NCBI GenBank assembly: GCA_046758065.1
Contig: JBHHZM010000014.1
Coordinates: forward strand, 1 to 37,513
Direction of reading: 5' to 3'
Source of the DNA: JBHHZM01 sp046758065
GTDB lineage: Bacteria; Pseudomonadota; Alphaproteobacteria; JAAXGF01
DNA: 37,513 bases
A model generated the notes under the pieces. The model did no database searches, was not told the DNA's origin, and saw only the letters and a program-made list of their open reading frames with translations. The position numbers were made by a program, and so were the translations under genes. Below are positions 35,236-37,513 of the stretch, piece after piece; position 1 is the first letter of the stretch; each line of letters starts with the position of its first letter.

Positions 35236-35597
35236 ACGAAGCGGTGGAGAAGGCCTTCGACTTCTTCCTCGATGCCTATGGCCCCAAGTGCGACAAAGCG
35301 GTCGCCTGCCTGGCCAAGGACCGCGATGTGCTGCTCGCCTTCCATGACTTCCCGACCGAGCACTGCAAGCACATTCGCACCTCCAATCCCATTGAAAGCG
35401 CCTTTGCGACCGTGCGGCTCAGGACCGCCAAGACCAAGGGCTGCCTTAACCGCAAAACGGCGTTCACCATGGTCTTCAAGCTGCGCCAGTCGGCCAGCAA
35501 CAAGTAACGCCACCTGGATGGCTCGCACCAGCTCGCCGCGATCGTTCGAGGCGTCAAATTCAAGGACGGAGAAAAACCAATCGAACGCGCCGCCTGA
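35236..35597 (+). pseudogene. IS256/mutator-type transposase C-terminal remnant
   Basis: The frame starts inside a coding region with AVEKAFDFFLDAYGPKCDKA, then HIRTSNPIESAFATVRLRT, which includes the conserved Asn-Pro-Ile-Glu of IS256-family transposases. An in-frame TAA at 35505-35507 interrupts it, and the same frame goes on RHLDGSHQLAAIVRG to a TGA at 35595-35597. The N-terminal two thirds and the left terminal repeat are absent. The element is therefore truncated and dead. Confidence 0.82.
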
Positions 35598-35975
35598 AAC
35601 CCGCGTCGCCAACTTTTGACAATAGCTCGCGGAGAGAGTAAGTTTCGGCCGCAAGGGGTCCATCTCTACGCCTCTTGCCACAACGGTATTCAAGGAAAGA
35701 CTCGCCGAGCGGACCGCAGGGTCCAGCACGAATCGGCCGAGTGGAAACGTGTCTACGGGCTCTGGCCGCTGAAGGAATCGTCGGGGAAGGGGCAATCCCC
35801 GGAGGGGCTGTCTTCTCCCGTATTCGCGACATAACCGTTGTGCTTTCAAGAAAACTGCGGCCGCTCCAGCGCGCGTTTGTGCGAGCTACGCTGGATGTGT
35901 CGTTGCGCAACGGCCGCGGTCCCGGCACGAGACGGGTTTGCGGCTCAGAACAATGTTAAGGAGGATGTGTCTTCG
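35598..35975. other. Intergenic stretch without a recognisable gene
   Basis: Several open frames of 70-120 codons overlap here on both strands, but none shows a domain I recognise. The stretch links the transposase remnant to the broken inositol-phosphate synthase gene and may contain the far end of the insertion sequence. AAGGAGG at 35958-35964 serves the next gene. Confidence 0.4.
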
Positions 35976-37180
35976 ATGAAAAAAATCAGGGTGGCCATCG
36001 CCGGTGTCGGTAACTGCGCGAGTTCCTTGGTACAAGGGTTGGAATACTACCGGGGCCGCAACGAGGCGTCATTTAGCGGGCTAATGAACGTGACCTTCCC
36101 CCTGGATTAGGGCCACGTGGTCTGAGAGTCCTCTCTGTTGATCATAGATCGCAAGGGCAGCTGAGCGGAGCCCTTGCGTAGCTCAAGCGAAGCTGCCCTT
36201 GCCGCGAGGTAGGCGGCCGGCGTAAGGTGGGCAAGCGGTTGGAAAAAGCGATCTTCGCCAAACCCAACTGCACCAAAGTCTTCCAGAGTGCTCTGCCCGT
36301 ATCCGAGGTCGTGGTGCAGATGGGACCGGTTCTCGATGGCGTCGCGCCTCACATGGCCGACTACCCGGATGACGAGGCTTTCCGCCCCTCTGACGAAGAA
36401 CCGGTCGACGTCGTCCAAGTCCTCAAGGACGCTAGGGCCGAAGTTCTGGTCTGCTACATGCCGGTCGGCTCGGAACAGGCGGTTCGGCACTATGCCCGGG
36501 CTTGCCTGGAGGCCGGCGTGGCCATGGTCAACTGCATTCCGGTGTTTATCGCCTCCAATCCCGAATGGGCTGAGAAATTCCGTGACGCCGGCCTGCCCAT
36601 CGTCGGCGACGACATCAAAAGCCAAGTCGGCGCCACCATCGTGCACCGGACGCTCACGCGCTTGTTCGGTGACAGGGGGGTGGTGCTTGACCGGACCTAC
36701 CAGTTGAACACCGGCGGCAACACGGACTTCCTCAACATGAAAGCCCTCGACCGCCTAAAGTCCAAAAAGGTTTCCAAGACGGAATCCGTGCAGTCGCAGT
36801 TGGACGAGCGGCTGGATTCCAGGAACATCCATATCGGACCTTCCGATTACGTGCCGTGGCAGGACGACAACAAGGTCGCATTCATCCGGATGGAAGGCCG
36901 CGGCTTCGGGGACGTGCCGTTGGAACTCGAACTCAGGTTGTCGGTCCAGGATTCCCCCAACAGCGCAGGCGTGGTCATCGATGCGATCCGTTGTGCCAAG
37001 CTGGGGTTGGAGCGCGGCATCGGCGGTCCTTTGGAGGCGCCCTCCGCCTATTACATGAAGAGTCCTCCCAAGCAGATGCGCGATTCGCTGGCTTGTGAAT
37101 TAGCGGATTCGTTTATTCAAGGGAGTGATGCCGGAGGAGCCGTCGGTGAGGAGGCCTCTCAAACGGCCGCTGGTGAGTAA
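35976..37180 (+). pseudogene. ino1: Interrupted inositol-3-phosphate synthase gene
   Basis: Family reaction: glucose-6-phosphate to inositol-3-phosphate with NAD. The first piece (35976-36110) gives MKKIRVAIAGVGNCASSLVQ, the NAD-binding start, then hits TAG. The second (from about 36221, GTG 36227) continues KRLEKAIFAKPNCTKVF through PVGSEQ, VGDDIKSQVGAT, DRTYQLNTGGNTDF, HIGPSDYVPW and DSPNSAGVVIDAIR to TAA 37178-37180. The frames differ by two, and roughly 20 expected codons between them are replaced by about 110 bp of hairpin-rich DNA. The second piece alone lacks the nucleotide site. AAGGAGG precedes the ATG. Confidence 0.8.
36111..36220. repeat. Hairpin-rich insert inside the inositol-phosphate synthase gene
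   Basis: GCAAGGGCAGCT (36151-36162) and AGCTGCCCTTGC (36191-36202) are perfect 12-bp inverted repeats. A third partial arm GCCCTTGC at 36170-36177 could pair with the left arm instead, and a GAGC/GCTC pair lies inside. The segment has no coding role and replaces conserved codons. It looks like a small palindromic mobile unit or the scar of one. Confidence 0.6.
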
Positions 37181-37513
37181 CTCCACCAGTCAGCCGGCAG
37201 ACAACGGTTCGTTTGCTGGGATCTCTGACCGGACCGTAGACCCGCCCTGGGTAGAGCGGCTGCTCATGCTCCACCGCAAGGTGCGGCAAGCGGTCGCGAA
37301 AGCCAGCCACGCGGGCGCCGGGACCAGGAACGCGAAGGGCGATGACGTCAAGGTGTTCGACCTTGCCGCCAACGACGCGGCTTTGGTTGTCCTCGAGGAA
37401 CACCAGATGCCGGTCGTCGTCGATTCCGAGGAAAGCGGGCGCCTGGAAATCGGTTGCGGCACGCCACGATATCGCCTCGTCCTCGATCCGGTGGACGGGT
37501 CCGACAACTGGGC
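37146..37513 (+). CDS. Inositol monophosphatase-like protein (5' part)
   Basis: The open frame runs off the window. It contains KGDDVKVFDLAANDA, VVDSEESGRL with the acidic metal-site Glu pair, and RLVLDPVDGSDNW, the DPxDGSxN motif of the inositol monophosphatase/FBPase superfamily. GGAGGA lies eight bases before the GTG at 37146; an ATG at 37128 is an alternative. It overlaps the end of the inositol-phosphate synthase gene by about 35 bp, so the pair would make and dephosphorylate inositol phosphate. Confidence 0.8.
   Translation, partial: MRRPLKRPLVSNSTSQPADNGSFAGISDRTVDPPWVERLLMLHRKVRQAVAKASHAGAGTRNAKGDDVKVFDLAANDAALVVLEEHQMPVVVDSEESGRLEIGCGTPRYRLVLDPVDGSDNW

Overview
The window is GC-rich DNA with tightly packed, often start/stop-overlapping genes. 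It looks like chromosomal DNA of an alphaproteobacterium, probably of the Rhodospirillales type. Pointers are the glyQ-glyS-ppdK order, a crotonyl-CoA carboxylase/reductase-type gene beside a propionyl-CoA synthetase gene, and class II two-subunit glycyl-tRNA synthetase. The organism is inferred from protein resemblance only; no rRNA is present.

Layout. 1-930: window edge, a gene-poor AT-richer stretch and one small unknown gene. 931-9046 (all minus): ppdK, glyS and glyQ, a small membrane protein, an acid-ceramidase-like hydrolase and a cytochrome P460-type c-heme protein. 9261-9630: a decayed aminotransferase remnant, tRNA-Asn(GTT) and its terminator. 9715-10389: a ChaC/GGCT-like gene. 10579-14964: four genes joined by overlapping start/stop codons (AroA-like, glycine-N-methyltransferase-like, divergent iPGM-like, transglutaminase-like). 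14998-18470 (minus): pstSCAB. 18600-19968: a PEP-CTERM von Willebrand factor A protein behind a textbook sigma-54 promoter. 20143-21240: arsM, a broken arsI-like remnant and a 114-bp inverted-repeat element. 21562-22380: a histone-H1-like Lys/Ala/Arg repeat protein. 22483-26430: thioesterase and Ccr-like gene, divergent from prpE. 26657-27529: DUF547 protein.

27526-32104 is the most interesting region. An ECF sigma/anti-sigma pair faces two Gly/Ser-rich exported proteins with matching RR-type leaders and a lipoprotein. An HprK-like/PqqD fusion protein lies downstream. Three nearly identical promoters (GGAATA, 14-15 nt, GTGTTGT) precede the sigma gene and both Gly-rich genes. The anti-sigma periplasmic domain and the lipoprotein share a two-cysteine domain, which suggests a feedback circuit.

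32159-35012 (minus): a PhyH-type dioxygenase, a TsuA/YeeE-like transporter and a DUF938 methyltransferase. 35039-37513 is a damaged or acquired segment: a truncated M24 peptidase tail joined to an IS256-type transposase remnant, then an inositol-phosphate synthase gene broken by a hairpin-rich replacement, and the start of an inositol monophosphatase-like gene that runs off the window.
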